DNA of 64,000 nt from the NCBI GenBank assembly GCA_951812925.1, contig OX638369.1:23465329-23529328 (forward strand). The letters run 5' to 3'. The notes below the pieces were generated by a model, which worked only from the letters and a program-made list of their open reading frames with translations, ran no database searches and was not told the origin of the DNA. Shown one piece after another: positions 11,864 to 22,840 of this stretch. Every line of letters starts with the position of its first letter. Position 1 is the first letter of the stretch. Both the position numbers and the translations under genes were made by a program. The DNA is from Calliopum simillimum. Lineage: Eukaryota > Arthropoda > Insecta > Diptera > Lauxaniidae.

Positions 11864-11946
11864 GGCAGTTCATCGATTGGGAAGTAGAGCAAACGATAAA
11901 GCATCGGTCTAGTGACTTGCGCTGCCCGGTTTCAAATCCGACATTT
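11864..11946 (+). pseudogene. tRNA-like / SINE-type pol III promoter remnant
   Basis: The segment GGTTTCAAATCCGAC (11930-11944) is close to the pol III B box GGTTCGANTCC. About 55-60 bases upstream TGGCAGTTCATCGATTGGG loosely resembles an A box. No complete cloverleaf can be drawn by eye, so it is a decayed tRNA or a tRNA-derived SINE head. Confidence 0.3.
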
Positions 11947-12084
11947 GGTGATTTTCAGTTCTAATTTTTAAATTTTTATCAATTTGTACACGACTTGTGT
12001 GAAGAGTCTTTGGAGCAGGAAATGAGACATATGTCCAACATAGCCGAGGTATAAAATTAATAAAAAACTAATAAAAAAATGTTC

Positions 12085-12175
12085 ATCCACAATGAGATTC
12101 GAACCCTGAACTTATTGCTCAAAAATATATAACAAATTCTTTAGCACATTCGGCTATGAAACCTTTTGACATTTT
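12085..12175 (-). pseudogene. tRNA-like / SINE-type pol III promoter remnant
   Basis: On the minus strand TAGCCGAATGTGC fits the A box TRGCNNARYNGG fairly well. About 45 bases further on, AGGGTTCGAATCTC is a near-perfect B box. No cloverleaf is evident, so a tRNA-derived SINE is the likelier source. It points toward the plus-strand remnant at 11864-11946. Confidence 0.4.
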
Positions 12176-12257
12176 TGTGTAAAATTTTAATTTTGAATTG
12201 AAAATAAAAAAATTGGATTTTTTCTGGTCCGAATGTAATACATAAGGAGACAGTTGA

Positions 12258-12504
12258 GGAGTGGCTGTACCAAAGGGCCTAAGTACCATTTCGAGGCAAA
12301 AGTAGTGTCATTATATGAAACGGGTGACATTTTGTTAAAAGTCAATAAAATTGTTTTCTGTTTTCACTAGAAGTTTACTTGATAATGTGAAATTTATATC
12401 ATTATATTGAAAAAATTATAACAGTCAAATAAACGACTATAAAGCACATAAAAAGTATGACATTATTACGAAATGGTATTTAGGCCCTTTGGTACGGCCA
12501 CTCC
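12258..12504. mobile_element. MITE, 247 bp
   Basis: The terminal inverted repeats are 36 bp with only a couple of mismatches: GGAGTGGCTGTACCAAAGGG at the left and GGAGTGGCCGTACCAAAGGG inward from the right. The inside is non-coding and resembles the left half of the shell at 17941-19107 (shared GGCAAAAGTA, CATTTTGTTAAAA, TTCTGTTTTC, AAGTTTACTTGATA). The target duplication is unclear. Confidence 0.75.
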
Positions 12505-13686
12505 TAATTGACCTTTTTCTAATCCGATTGTAGTGCATAAAGAGACAATTGGTTATGCTCAATGACAAACAATGTAAAACGTAAATAGAACTTTATATAT
12601 GATGGGACCGCAATTGGGACTAGTCGATTTCTACCATGGAGTAGTTTGCAAACTAGTTTTGGAATAGTCCGTGGTCCTGCAGGGAACTTAATTGAGAATA
12701 GCAAAACACACACACATCGCTCTTTTGTTGCAAGGTTAACATTACTCAAAAAAACATTATTTGGATCAAGATAAAGTATCATATAGATTGAGTATAAATT
12801 TTATGCTCTTGACTGTTCAGAAATGGACTCACATTCGAGTTATGACGCTCTTTTGTAAAACTAACATTTTACATTCTCCAAAAGTAAAATTATCTTGATT
12901 TCGTTGATAAGAATGATGAGTAAAGTGCACTGAAAAAATATAACGAACACAACAATTTTACTAAATAGTTCATCTATACATTAATAAGCAAGGTAAAAAT
13001 TTGTCCCACCTTTTTCATTATGTTAAAAACGGAGCAAGTCTTTGAAGTATATACCATTTGATAGGAATTTGTGTGTAGATGTGCACTAAGTTAAAATTAA
13101 TTCAATATTTTGCCATAAAGCCAGGTAAAAAGAAATGCAAATTTTTCAATATTAGCAACGACAAAACACTCGGTCACACAGAGCTGAAAAGAGGATACAG
13201 CACAAAGAGAAAAAAGCTGACTGACACTGACTAAATTTTTTTATTTTTTTGTGTTCTCTTCACTTCACATTTGTCATTGATCAGGGATGATAAATGAGGT
13301 TTTCAATTTTGTACCAAATAGCAAAAAAAAGTACTAAGACTATCCAAATAGTTTCATAATTATTTTACATATTTACCTATGGTCACATTTTGAGTATTTG
13401 GTGATTCTAGTTAAAATTAGTTTTCAGCAATATAGACAATTTAAAATTTGTCAATATTTAAAAAATTAAAGCGATACATTATATTTTTTTTATGTTACAA
13501 AACATATTTTTTTTCGGAAACTTCAGCGTGCATAACTCAAAAATTTTATTTTTTTTTTTTGAGTTATGACAGTCTTGCAGCAAACCTGCGATATGTTCAC
13601 AATGTCAGAAACTTTTGTCTTTTAATTTCAGGTCTCACAACTTTTTGAGGTTGTTGTATGTTACATTACAACATACCAGAACATAC
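12505..13686. other. Non-coding AT-rich DNA
   Basis: No coding region or mobile-element end is supported. The open frame at 12519-12782 (minus) matches no known family. Confidence 0.45.
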
Positions 13687-13693
13687 GAGTACA

Positions 13694-14973
13694 ATGGGCT
13701 GTTCAAAAAAAAAAAATTTTTCGAATTTCCAAGATATACTTTGGCATCACGATCTACATCATGACAGAATATCCCAAAAAATTTTTCAGATTTTTAAATT
13801 CATATTTAAAGGTGGCTCAAAGCAGAAATATATTTTTATTATTTTTTTTTAGCATTAATTATAAAATGTTGTCAAACAATTTGAAAAATTTGTTTTAGAG
13901 TAACTTAAAAACATTCATTTTGTTTGTTTTTTAATGAACTTTAAAACCTTTGTTGTAATTTTGACAAAAAAAAATTTACACTTCTTAAAAAACGAAAAAC
14001 TGCCCTAAGAAGGCGAAATTTTACGGTTTTTCAAAGAAAAAAGTCATCGTGCTTTAAACGAAATGAACATTTTTTAATTTACAAGATCTCATTCAAAAGA
14101 ACTCTTAAAAACCTTCAAGACAAGACATGTTAAGACTTTTTTGGGTCAGCAGGTTCGATGATATAACGTTTGAAACATAGTAATGCAGCCCCGTGAAAGG
14201 CAAAACGCTTTTTTACTCCAGAGAGAGGCATCTTACAAAAAAGTGCCCATGGCATAAAATGCTTGGAATCATCCAAGGAACAAGCGTTTTTTGCTTTTTT
14301 TTTTTTTTTTGAAAAGTTTATTAAAAATTACCTTAAAAAAAATTTTTTTCTAAAATTAAGTAAAAAAAAAAAAAACAATTTACACTTGTTTCTTGGATGA
14401 TTTGAAGCATTTTATGCCATGTGAACTTTTTTGTGAGATGCCTCTCTCTTGAGTAAAAAGCGTTTTGCCTTTCACAGGGCTGCATTACTATGTTTCAAAC
14501 GTTATGTCATCGAGCCTGCTGGCCCAAAAAAGTCTTAACATGTCTTGTCTTGAAGGTTTTTAAGAGCTCTTTTGAATGAGATCTTGTAAATTAAAAAATG
14601 TTCATTTCGTTTAAAGCACGATGACTTTTTTCTTTGAAAAACCGTAAAATTTCGCCTTCTTAGGGCAGTTTTTCGTTTTTTAAGAAGTGTAAATTTTTTT
14701 TTGTCAAAATTACAACGAAGGTTTTAAAGTTCATTAAAAAACAAACAAAATGAATGTTTTTAAGTTACTCTAAAACAAATTTTTCAAATTGTTTGACAAC
14801 ATTTTATAATTAATGCTAAAAAAAATAATAAAAATATATTTCTGCTTTGAGCCACCTTTAAATATGAAATTAAAAATCTGAAAATTTTTTTGGGATATTC
14901 TGACATGATGTAGATCGTGATGCCAAAGTATATCTTGGAAATTCGAAAATTTTTTTTTTTTTGAACAGCCCTA
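13694..14973. mobile_element. Large foldback element, 1.28 kb (FB-1)
   Basis: Almost the whole element is one inverted repeat. The left arm begins GGGCTGTTCAAAAAAA near 13696 and its reverse complement ends at 14971. The arms are about 600 bp each and stay nearly identical to a short A/T-rich centre near 14330. GAGTACA flanks both sides (13687-13693 and 14974-14980), a 7-bp target duplication or 8 bp with one mismatch. No transposase is encoded. The inner part of each arm, from AGGCAAAA through CATCTTAC to a GGAATCATCCAAGGAA segment, is shared with the foldback at 51899-53187. A 7-8 bp duplication would fit hAT or P-type machinery, but the family is not proven. Confidence 0.88.
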
Positions 14974-14980
14974 GAGTACA

Positions 14981-16344
14981 TACATATACAATATGTTATT
15001 ACTCATACCAAAACAATACAAGTAATGAAAGTTAAATAAAGTGAGGTTAGTTTGCTTTCCATAGCACACATTGTGTACCTACTCGTGTGCACAATCCAGT
15101 CAGTGTCAGTCAGTCAGCTGTCATTCAAACATTCAACTTTATGATGATGATTTTGTAGTTGGATGAATTGATTAAATGTTGCAAAATTTATAAATTGCTT
15201 TTTGAAACAAAACTTAATTGTTTGGTTTTAGTTCTAGGTAACTCTCTGTACATTTGATTAACAATTAAAATGTGTAAATTTGTTTGGAGGCATTTATTAT
15301 ACAAAGCCTTTTGTATGTCTGGCATATGAAAAACTTTTGCTATTGAAGTAGGGTGTTTTTGGCATTTATTCGAAAGTATAAATCATATTGTTGCAAATAT
15401 TAGAATAAATTTACCATTTTATTTGTTATACGTATTAAAAACTATTTTTCTTAATTTTGCAGGCAATAAAGTTTTAACTCAAAATGTTTTTTATTGCATT
15501 GCATATAGGTTTGTTTGGGAAAGTTTGTTTTAAAACTTTAGTACTATCAGAATATTTTAGTTAGTGAGTCAAACTGATTCATTGAATCTTCTTACTTATA
15601 GTTAATGAAAAAATGAATTAAATATTAAGAAAAATAAAATAAATTATTTATCTTAGAAGTCATTACTAGTTAACACTTCACTGCATGATGCACCATGATG
15701 ACACGTGATCTAACTTTTTCTTAACTCATGTCATGCGATATCATATTGTTGCAAGAGTTTTCTCATACTTTTTTTTTTTTAATTACAGCAATGCCCCTTG
15801 TAATTTAATGCGTTTTCTTAACGTGACCTGCTGCTCTACTGACTTTTAGCATTTTTTTTTCGCAACAGCGGATAATAAAAATGAAAGTAAATACAAGAGA
15901 CCTGCAACTAAAAAAGGAAACTATGTCAACAATTTTACCAGGCTAAGACAATAAATGGTGACTGCACCAACAACAACAGCAATAACAATTGGAATGGCAC
16001 AAAACACTTAAAAAATTTATTCGAAATTTTTTTTTCTTTATTTTTTTCTTCATTTCTACTGTGTTATTGTTCTGTAGCTACGGCAATTCCTTGCAAACAT
16101 TTCATTATCCTTAACATTTTGTATATCTTTATTGTTGGAGTTGTTGCAGTGCGACATTTGTGTGAGATTGAGAGTAAAGAAAAGTGGAGAAAAATCGCAA
16201 TGCACAATAAAATAACAGCCTAGAGACAGAACGAAAAAAAAAAACTATTTCAAAATGAGAAAAATATGACCATTAGTAAGTAGTGATGTGGTATTAATGA
16301 AATAAAACTTATGATATTCCACAATTTTTTAATGATTAATTTCG
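14981..16344. other. Non-coding AT-rich DNA
   Basis: No gene or transposon end is supported. Short CAA/CAG-rich tracts lie near 15968-15990. Confidence 0.5.
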
Positions 16345-17870
16345 TCGTTTTATGAAATATTCTCCACTTTTTCTAATTTATTTAGGTGTTCGCCATCGCA
16401 AAAAATATAGGAAAGTGTTAAATTTAAATCTGCCCCATAGTCAAATGATCCCCATTCTACCCTATACTTTGGCTAAATACACAATTTATTTTAAAAATTT
16501 AAAATCGATCATATTTTCTAATTTCATTATTTTTTTTTCCACTTTTCCTAACTGATTCATGTGCTCCAGACCGCAAAACATGCAGAAAAGTGTTAAATAA
16601 AATCTGTCCCGATGTCAAATGATCCCCATTTTACACTATGCTTTGGCTGTTTTAACCATTTTTTCATTTCATTTCTAACTTATTCAGGTGTTCGCGACCG
16701 CAAAAAGTGCAGAAAATTGTCAAATATGCCCCAAAAACAAATGTCTTTCACTTTATCCTTTACTTTGGCTTTGGATATTTGAGTTAAATTTCTTCGTTTG
16801 ATTTTACTTTATCCACTTTTTCTAACTTATTCAAGTTTCTAGGATCACAAAAAATGCAGAAAAGTGTCGAAGTCAAATGTGCCATCAAGACAAATGGCCC
16901 CCACTTTACCCAAGGCTTTGCTATTTGAACCATTTATTTAACATATTTGAGTCGATCAAATTCCATAGCGTTGAATATTTTTCATACTTTCTTACTTATT
17001 GGCTTCAAAAATTGCAGAAAAGAGTTAGAGCCAAATTTGCCTTAGTGACAATTATTCCCTTCTTAACCCTATTCTTTGTTTATTTCAACCATTACTTCAA
17101 GATATTTTTTAACTTATAACGTATTCATGACCGCAAAAAGGTGTCTAAATCAAATCTGTCCGAAAGACAAATGTTGCCCATTTTACTCTATCCGTTGGCT
17201 ATTTTAACAATTTATTCAACAAATTTGAGTTCGATCAAATTTCTTCAATTAATGAGAACATGTCTTCCTTTTTCTACATATTTACGTGTTTGCGCCCGCA
17301 AAAAGTGTAGAAAAGAGTTAAATTCAAATCTGCCCCAAAGTTAAATGGTCCCCAGTTTACCCAATTTTTTATTCTTATTTTTGTTATTTTAACCATTTAT
17401 TTAAGATATTTCAGCTCGATGGAGTTTTTTCCACTATTCTAACTTATTCAAGTGTTCACGACCTCAAAAAGTGCAAAAAAAGTGTCAAAGTTACATCTGC
17501 CCCAAAGACAAATACTCTCAATTTTACCCTATTCTTTGGCTATCTCAAGAATTTTTTCAGCATATTTGAGATCGATAAAATTTTATGACATTTTCTCAAA
17601 ATTTTTTAACTTACTCAAGTGTCAAAACCAAATCTGCCCCAAGGCCATATGTTCCCAGCTTTACCCTATTGTTTGACCTTTTCAACCATTCGTTTTACAG
17701 ATTTAAACTTGATTTTCTAACGTATTCACGTGTTGACGTCCGAAAAAATTGCGGAAAAGTTTTAAAGTGAAATTTGCCCCAAAGTCTACTGGCTCCACTT
17801 TACCCTATTCTTTGACAATTTCAACTAAAGTTTTAACAAATCAAATTTCTTCCCAAAAAGTACAAACAAT
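16345..17870 (+). repeat. Satellite-like array, about 150-bp unit, about 10 units
   Basis: A unit of roughly 130-175 bp repeats. It contains TCTAACTTATTCAGGTGTTC, then GACCGCAAAAAGTGCAGAAA, AAATCTGCCCC, CCCATTTTACCCTATNCTTTGG and a TTTGAGATCGATCAAATT-like block. GACCGCAAAA-type motifs occur near 16393, 16568, 16698, 17131, 17295, 17461 and 17738. Units are diverged, so the array is old. The short open frames here are copies of one another in shifted frames and are not genes. Confidence 0.8.
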
Positions 17871-18112
17871 ACGATAAATCATTCGTTTTTTTACTATTTT
17901 AAAGAAAAACCTTATGATTTTAGAAAATTGAGCGTATTTTACATATCGTCGGCTTAATGAGAAAAGGTGCTAAGTTCATTTGGTGGCAAAAGTAATGATA
18001 TAAAATTAATTGTAGGGCATTTTGTTAAAAATAAATAAAATTGAGTTCTGTTTTCTTGAAAAGTTTACTTGATAGTGCAGAATTGATGACATTTAGTTGA
18101 CAGGATCATATA

Positions 18113-19028
18113 AAGGGTTTTTCAATAGGGACGCTACAAAAGAAGACCAATACGGATAGCAAACGACGCCATATTTTTTCCCGCTCTCTTGACATTTCTC
18201 TTCAGTAAGGTTTGCAATTTCATCATGGAAAGATATACAAGCCAACAATGAGTAGAAATTATTAAAATTTATTTCCGAAATTCGGAGTCAGTGGCCTCAA
18301 CATTAAGAGAGCTACGTCATCTTCAGCGATGAGGCTCATCTCTGGCTGAATGGCTTCGTCAATAAGCAAAGTATGCGTTATTGGTCAGGCAGCAATCCAC
18401 ACGTACTCCATGAGTCACCATTGCATCCCGAAAAAATTACGGTTTGGTGCGGTTTATGGGCCGGCGGCGTCATTGGGCCGTACTTCTTCCGTGATGATCA
18501 AGACCGGCACGTTACTGTGAATAGAAATCGCTACCGTTCAATGATAACCGAATATTTTTGGCCCGAATTGGATGATATAGACTTGGACAATATGTGGTTT
18601 TAATAGGACGGCGCCACAAGCCATACAGCGAATGTCACAATCAATTTATTTAAAACAAAGTTTGGTGAACGTGTTACCTCACGAAATGGCCCAGTCGATT
18701 GGCCGCCTCGGTCGTGCGATTTGACTTCGTTAGACTATTTCCTGTGGGGCTACGTCAAGTCTATGGTCTATGCCAACAAGGCAGCGACAGTTGATGAACT
18801 TCGTACGAATATCGATCGTGAAATTGCAGCAGTATCGGCCGATTTATGCCTGAATGCCGTCAAAAATTGAGTTCAGCGTGCCAGTGGTGGCCATGCAAAA
18901 GAACTCGAGTTCCATACATAATGGCATCAAATGTACTTTCACAGGAAGAAAGAATTTCATTGATATCTAAAACCATTTTTGATTTATTGAAAAAAACTTT
19001 TGTAGCGCTCTTATTCAAAAAAACGATT
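18113..19028 (+). mobile_element. Rosa-type (DD41D) mariner, internally deleted
   Basis: The left end AAGGGTTTTTCAATAGGGAC followed by GCTACAAAAG pairs with the right-end reverse complement containing TTTTTTTGAATAAGAG then GCTACAAAAG. TA lies outside the left end at 18111-18112, and the right boundary is decayed. The length, about 0.9 kb, reflects loss of part of the transposase gene. It is inserted in the MITE shell 17941-19107. Confidence 0.8.
18225..18950 (+). pseudogene. Rosa-type mariner transposase pseudogene
   Basis: The start MERYTSQQ at 18225 leads into about 30 N-terminal residues (SVASTLRELR), then the gene jumps to VIFSDEAHLWLNG with the first catalytic Asp, so most of the DNA-binding half is deleted. 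The frame continues through HPEKITVWCGLWAGGVIGPY to DNMWF. Two consecutive stops (TAA TAG, 18601-18606) follow where the family has Gln-Gln, then DGATSHTA (second Asp) and CDLTSLDYFLWGYVK (third Asp). Forty-one residues separate these two Asp residues, the DD41D spacing of the rosa group. The C-terminal part decays after about 18870. Confidence 0.85.
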
Positions 19029-19107
19029 ATTATAGAAATAATATGTATGGCATTACTGTTGCCTTAAAACGGACTCAGCACCTTTTATCATTCAGCCGAC
19101 GATATGT

Positions 19108-20850
19108 TCCTTGTAGAATGGTTCTAATATTCATATACCTTACTTATTTTTCAACTTAAATATCTACATATTTATTGTGTCTTTAAGTTTGACTTCTTTT
19201 ATATAGGTCACTGAGAGCAACAAGTCTTTCTAAAAGCAAACTTTGAAGGACACTCTACCTACACAGAAAATCAAGTTACAGGCTTTAGCAAAAAGTTTAA
19301 AAAGACAAGGATCTTATGTCTGCTAAAAAATATATCGAAAGTCATTACGTAAAGTATCGTTATGTTTTCAAAACAAAAACCATAGACACTACAAAGGCTA
19401 CTAAGCATAGAAGCAATAAGTAATATGAAAAAGATAGAAAGAAAAAACGTAGCATATCCTTGCGCACGTTTAACGCTTCAAGCGAAAGCAGTTGCTGCGC
19501 TATTGCTCTGTTACAATAGAAATGTTTAGTAAACAGCAACAGTGCAACGTCAATGTTATGCTGCCTGGCAGGGCATGGCTTGTGCATATCCTTGACTGGA
19601 GTGAAATGCGCTAAATCAAACTATACTCTGAGCGCCTGCTTTTGCTATCTAACTCTGTATGGCTGCCTGTCTGTTTGTCTATTTGTCAAGCGAGCGCCCG
19701 GTTTTACTGTGTGTATTGCTGTCACATCCTGCTGCTGCTGCTAGTCAAGTTTAAATCAAAATGTTTTTATTTATAAAACGGTCTTTTATTTTCTTTTGGA
19801 ATTTTAATTTACGTTGCAATATATGCTGCCATTTGCCACGAGGCGTATGCACTGTCAATAAATAAATGCGCTCGTAGATGGTAGGGTGTTTAAGTACAGC
19901 AGCAAATAATGGGCGGCAGGATAACGTAAACAGCAGTATTTTTTATATTCAAAAGCAACATATTAAAGTTGAAACCAATATCCTTTCGGTTTTTCTTTCT
20001 AGAAAAAAAAAAATAATTAAAAGCAGCCGTTTTAAAAAAAATTTCAATGTTTATTTTTATGAAAATACTCAAACATGTTGCAAGTGCCGTAATTATCCAT
20101 ATGTATACAAAATAAATCTGCATTCAAACACTTTGAATACTTAATATCGTTGCATATGCACACACACGCACACACGTATACAGAATACAATGCGATTTAA
20201 TTAATTATCAAATTCCACAAAATACCACCGCGTGTTACCAAATTTCGAATAACCATGTTTCCACCACAAAATTGCATGAAAATGGATATGTAAGCAACGA
20301 GCTATGCGCAACAATAACAACAAAATATGCAAAATTTAAATACGCGCTGTTACAATGTTGGTATCCTTCGTTTGCCTGCCACGACCACTGCTGCCACTGA
20401 TGTCCTTTTTAATGCGAAAATGCGAAAAATACAAAATTTTCCAAGTGCATAAATTTAAATTAAAATTTATGAGCAACAATGCAACAAAATGTTGTTAGTT
20501 TGGTTAAAAAGTGGGCGTAGGTGTGTATGCTTGTGTGTGTGTGTGTGTGTGTATGGCACTCATACATATAATCAAGTCAAGCAGACATACACATAAACAC
20601 AACGTTGAAAAGCATGCAACGCACAGCCACCCATGTAGATGATTACGTACATGTCATGGTGTTGAATTAAAACGAAGAGCTGTTGGAAAGGGAGGAAACC
20701 TATGTGAAAATCATGTATTTTGCGCGAAATTTGTTTTTGTATTTTTTGAACGCACAATCTATTTAAAGTGATTCTTTTCCCTATTAACTTTTTTAAGAAT
20801 TTAAATTTTAAAACAGCTATATGCAAAGGATACTTTCGAATTTAAAATAC
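19108..20850. other. Non-coding AT-rich DNA with microsatellites
   Basis: A (TG)n tract lies at 20532-20552 and CA-rich stretches near 20158-20172. CTG repeats lie at 19728-19741. Open frames at 19360-19587, 19878-20144 and 20572-20826 match no family. No mobile-element ends were recognised. Confidence 0.5.
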
Positions 20851-21416
20851 ATACAGGGTGAACCAAAAATCAAAACTAAAATTTTTTTTTGATATTTTGT
20901 TTCATGTATTTTTTTTGTTTTGTTAATAAATTTCCAAATTAGTTCGCTATTTTTTGTTATAAAACAGGGTGATTCAAAAATTTAAAAATTCGAACTTAGA
21001 CTATTTCATTATCTTACACAAATCAACAAAATAATAAATAAACGAATCTCTATAACAGGGTGAGCAAAAAAAAATGAAAAATTTAAAATTTTTATATTTT
21101 GTTTCTAGTCTTTTTCGTTCATCAATATAAAACATATATTGTTCATCAACATACATAAAATAATTGTGAAAACAGGGTGAACTGAAAATCGAAAATTATA
21201 GAATTTCATGTAGAGTGATATAGACTGAAGTTGGCCATGTTTTTATTTTCGGTTGTAAAATGGTGAAAAATTCAAATTTTTCAAAAATTTTTTTCCATCG
21301 CAAGAGTATCCCAAGACGCAACTTTCCATCATAGCAGATTTCTTAAATTCAGTTGTAAAGAATTTTCCATTTTTATGTAAAAGAAAAGTGTATTTTCCGA
21401 GTTTTCCGAAATTGTA

Positions 21417-22063
21417 GGGAAAAGTGGGCCACCATAATTTTTATCTGAAAAATGCTGCCATCTGTTTCAAATTCTTCTTCTAGGGGTTTTTAGAGGCGCT
21501 GATCACAAATGAGGGTCAAAAATGAAAAAAAAAAACATGGACTTTAATAATATATATTTAATGTCTGGAAAAAGTAGTGATGAAGTAGAAATTACAAAGT
21601 TGTTGTGAAAAAAATATTTCGACGTGATAAAGCACAGATCCTATTCGCAATTGACGCACGTGAAGTCGGTGCTGTTGGTCATATCGACGCACTGTAAATG
21701 TAAGGGTTGGTCGCAGATGTCGCTTTCGATGGAATTTTTTTTTTTTGTGAGCTTTGTCGGCATCAATTTAGTGCAAATCATACAAAAACCAATGTTTTCA
21801 TCTGAGGACTATCTTTTTTTGCCTTTTTTCACTGCTTGTTGTGAACAATTGACTGCTTTTGAATTTTTTGTTGGTATATGCAATTTTTCATAATTTACCA
21901 CTTTTTTGGTGGTTTTCTTCTTTTTTTTTGGAGGCATAATGGCTAAAATGATAAAAATGAGTAAAAAAGACATTTGCATAATTAATAAAAACACTTTACT
22001 GTGCAAAGAACGACATTACTCAAGTGACCCATGTCTGTCCACAAATAGTGGCCCACTTCTACC
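21417..22063. mobile_element. Inner inverted-repeat pair, possible nested element
   Basis: GGGAAAAGTGGGCCACCAT on the left pairs with GGTAGAAGTGGGCCACTAT inward from the right. TA lies outside each (21415-21416, 22064-22065). It is either a separate 647-bp element nested in the outer one or a set of subterminal repeats of the same element. The TGGGCCAC core is common to both inner and outer ends. Confidence 0.55.
21641..21937 (-). pseudogene. PHD-like zinc-finger ORF remnant of a pogo-type element
   Basis: Read from an ATG at 21937, the frame gives MPPKKKKKTTKKVVNYEK and 24 further residues, an in-frame TAG at 21809-21811, then 55 residues ending in a natural stop at 21641-21643. The second part holds C-x2-C (CMIC), then ESDICDQPLHLQC, then CVNC at the end. 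This fits the C4HC3 PHD pattern except that one zinc-binding Cys is Ser (the S of ESDIC). Pogo/jerky-type transposase-derived proteins of insects often end in such a finger, so this is probably the C-terminus of a lost transposase. The Lys-rich start could instead mark a short independent PHD protein. The stop and missing Cys argue that it is dead. Confidence 0.55.
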
Positions 22064-22840
22064 TACAAGCCCATTTTTATGCATATGCATTCCACAAAAA
22101 CACAATGTGAACAATAGGCAAAAATCACTTTGCATTCCAAAGATAACATGTTTAATTAACATATTGTATATTTACCTAAGTATTTCTCGTAAAAATTTGA
22201 TTACAAATCGTATGAAAGTGTACGAGGGTAAAAACTTTCTCAGAAAAATCTACAGCACGTTCTCTGGACAGTGCGAAAGCAGGTTTATAACCCCCAAATG
22301 CTTATAGAAAGTGACTTCGCATCAAAATACTATAATTAATGTGCGCAGTATGACATAGATGTCACTAATCTAAAAATGACTTGGGTGGCCCACGTCTGTC
22401 CACATCACTCTACATTTTTCTTTCTACTCTTATTCCAAAATAATTATTTTACACAAATTCACAAAACTTTATTATTGTAACAAAAAATTGCCAAACCAGG
22501 GTGAGCTTAAAATCAAAATATCTAACAAAACTCGATTTCGAGGCCCGAGCCCTGAGCTGAATAGCAAAGGCCCACTGACCACAAAAAAAAAAAAAAAAAA
22601 CACAGCCCGTGCCCAGCTCTAATTTGTAACAAAATATTGTTCAAACAAGGTGTCTTGGCGATCGAAAACTCAAATCGTGTCAAAACAAGGTGAGCAAAAA
22701 AACGAAAAATTTTATATATTTTGTTTCTAGTCTTTTTTTTTGTCCAAATAAAACATAATTCCCCAATATTGTTCATCAATATATTTTACTAATGTTTAAA
22801 AAATTTTGTATTTTTTTGTGTTTTTAAAGAATATATGCCC

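Larger units (their letters stand above)
17941..19107. mobile_element. MITE shell split by a rosa-type mariner
   Basis: ACATATCGTCGGCTTAATGA (17941-17960), continuing to AAAAGGTGCT, is repeated in inverted form at the right (AGCACCTTTT, then GCCGACGATATGT ending at 19107). With the inner mariner (18113-19028) removed, about 250 bp remain. They resemble the MITE at 12258-12504 inside but have different outermost bases. Confidence 0.7.
21213..22410. mobile_element. Pogo-like element, internally deleted (outer TIRs)
   Basis: The left end is GAGTGATATAGACTGAAG then TTGGCCAT. The right end read inward is GAGTGATGTGGACAGACG then TGGGCCAC. TA lies outside each end (21211-21212 and 22411-22412). The 1198-bp interior contains a second inverted-repeat pair (21417-22063) and a minus-strand PHD-finger remnant, but no DDE domain. 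The termini align base for base in length with those of the elements at 44419 and 49728. Pogo-like is inferred from the TA duplication, the subterminal repeats and the PHD finger. Confidence 0.65.
20852..22800 (+). repeat. ACAGGGTGA tandem array, interrupted
   Basis: Units of roughly 90-120 bp begin CAGGGTGANC (20856, 20966, 21057, 21174, 22498; weaker CAAGGTG near 22647 and 22688). Each continues with a TTTTGTTTCTAGTCTTTTT-type block and TTCATCAATATAAAACAT. A pogo-like element at 21213-22410 interrupts the array. Near 22532-22625 a GC-richer insert with an 18-A run (AGGCCCACTGACCAC before the A run) looks like a small retroposed piece of unknown origin. Confidence 0.7.

Noticed and set aside
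16345..17870. Regularly spaced repeats considered as a CRISPR-like array
   Set aside because: Units are ~150 bp and diverge along their whole length, with no short conserved repeat plus unique spacer pattern. This is satellite DNA.
22522..22779. 85-aa minus-strand frame
   Set aside because: It crosses an 18-base A run and a tandem repeat and has no domain.
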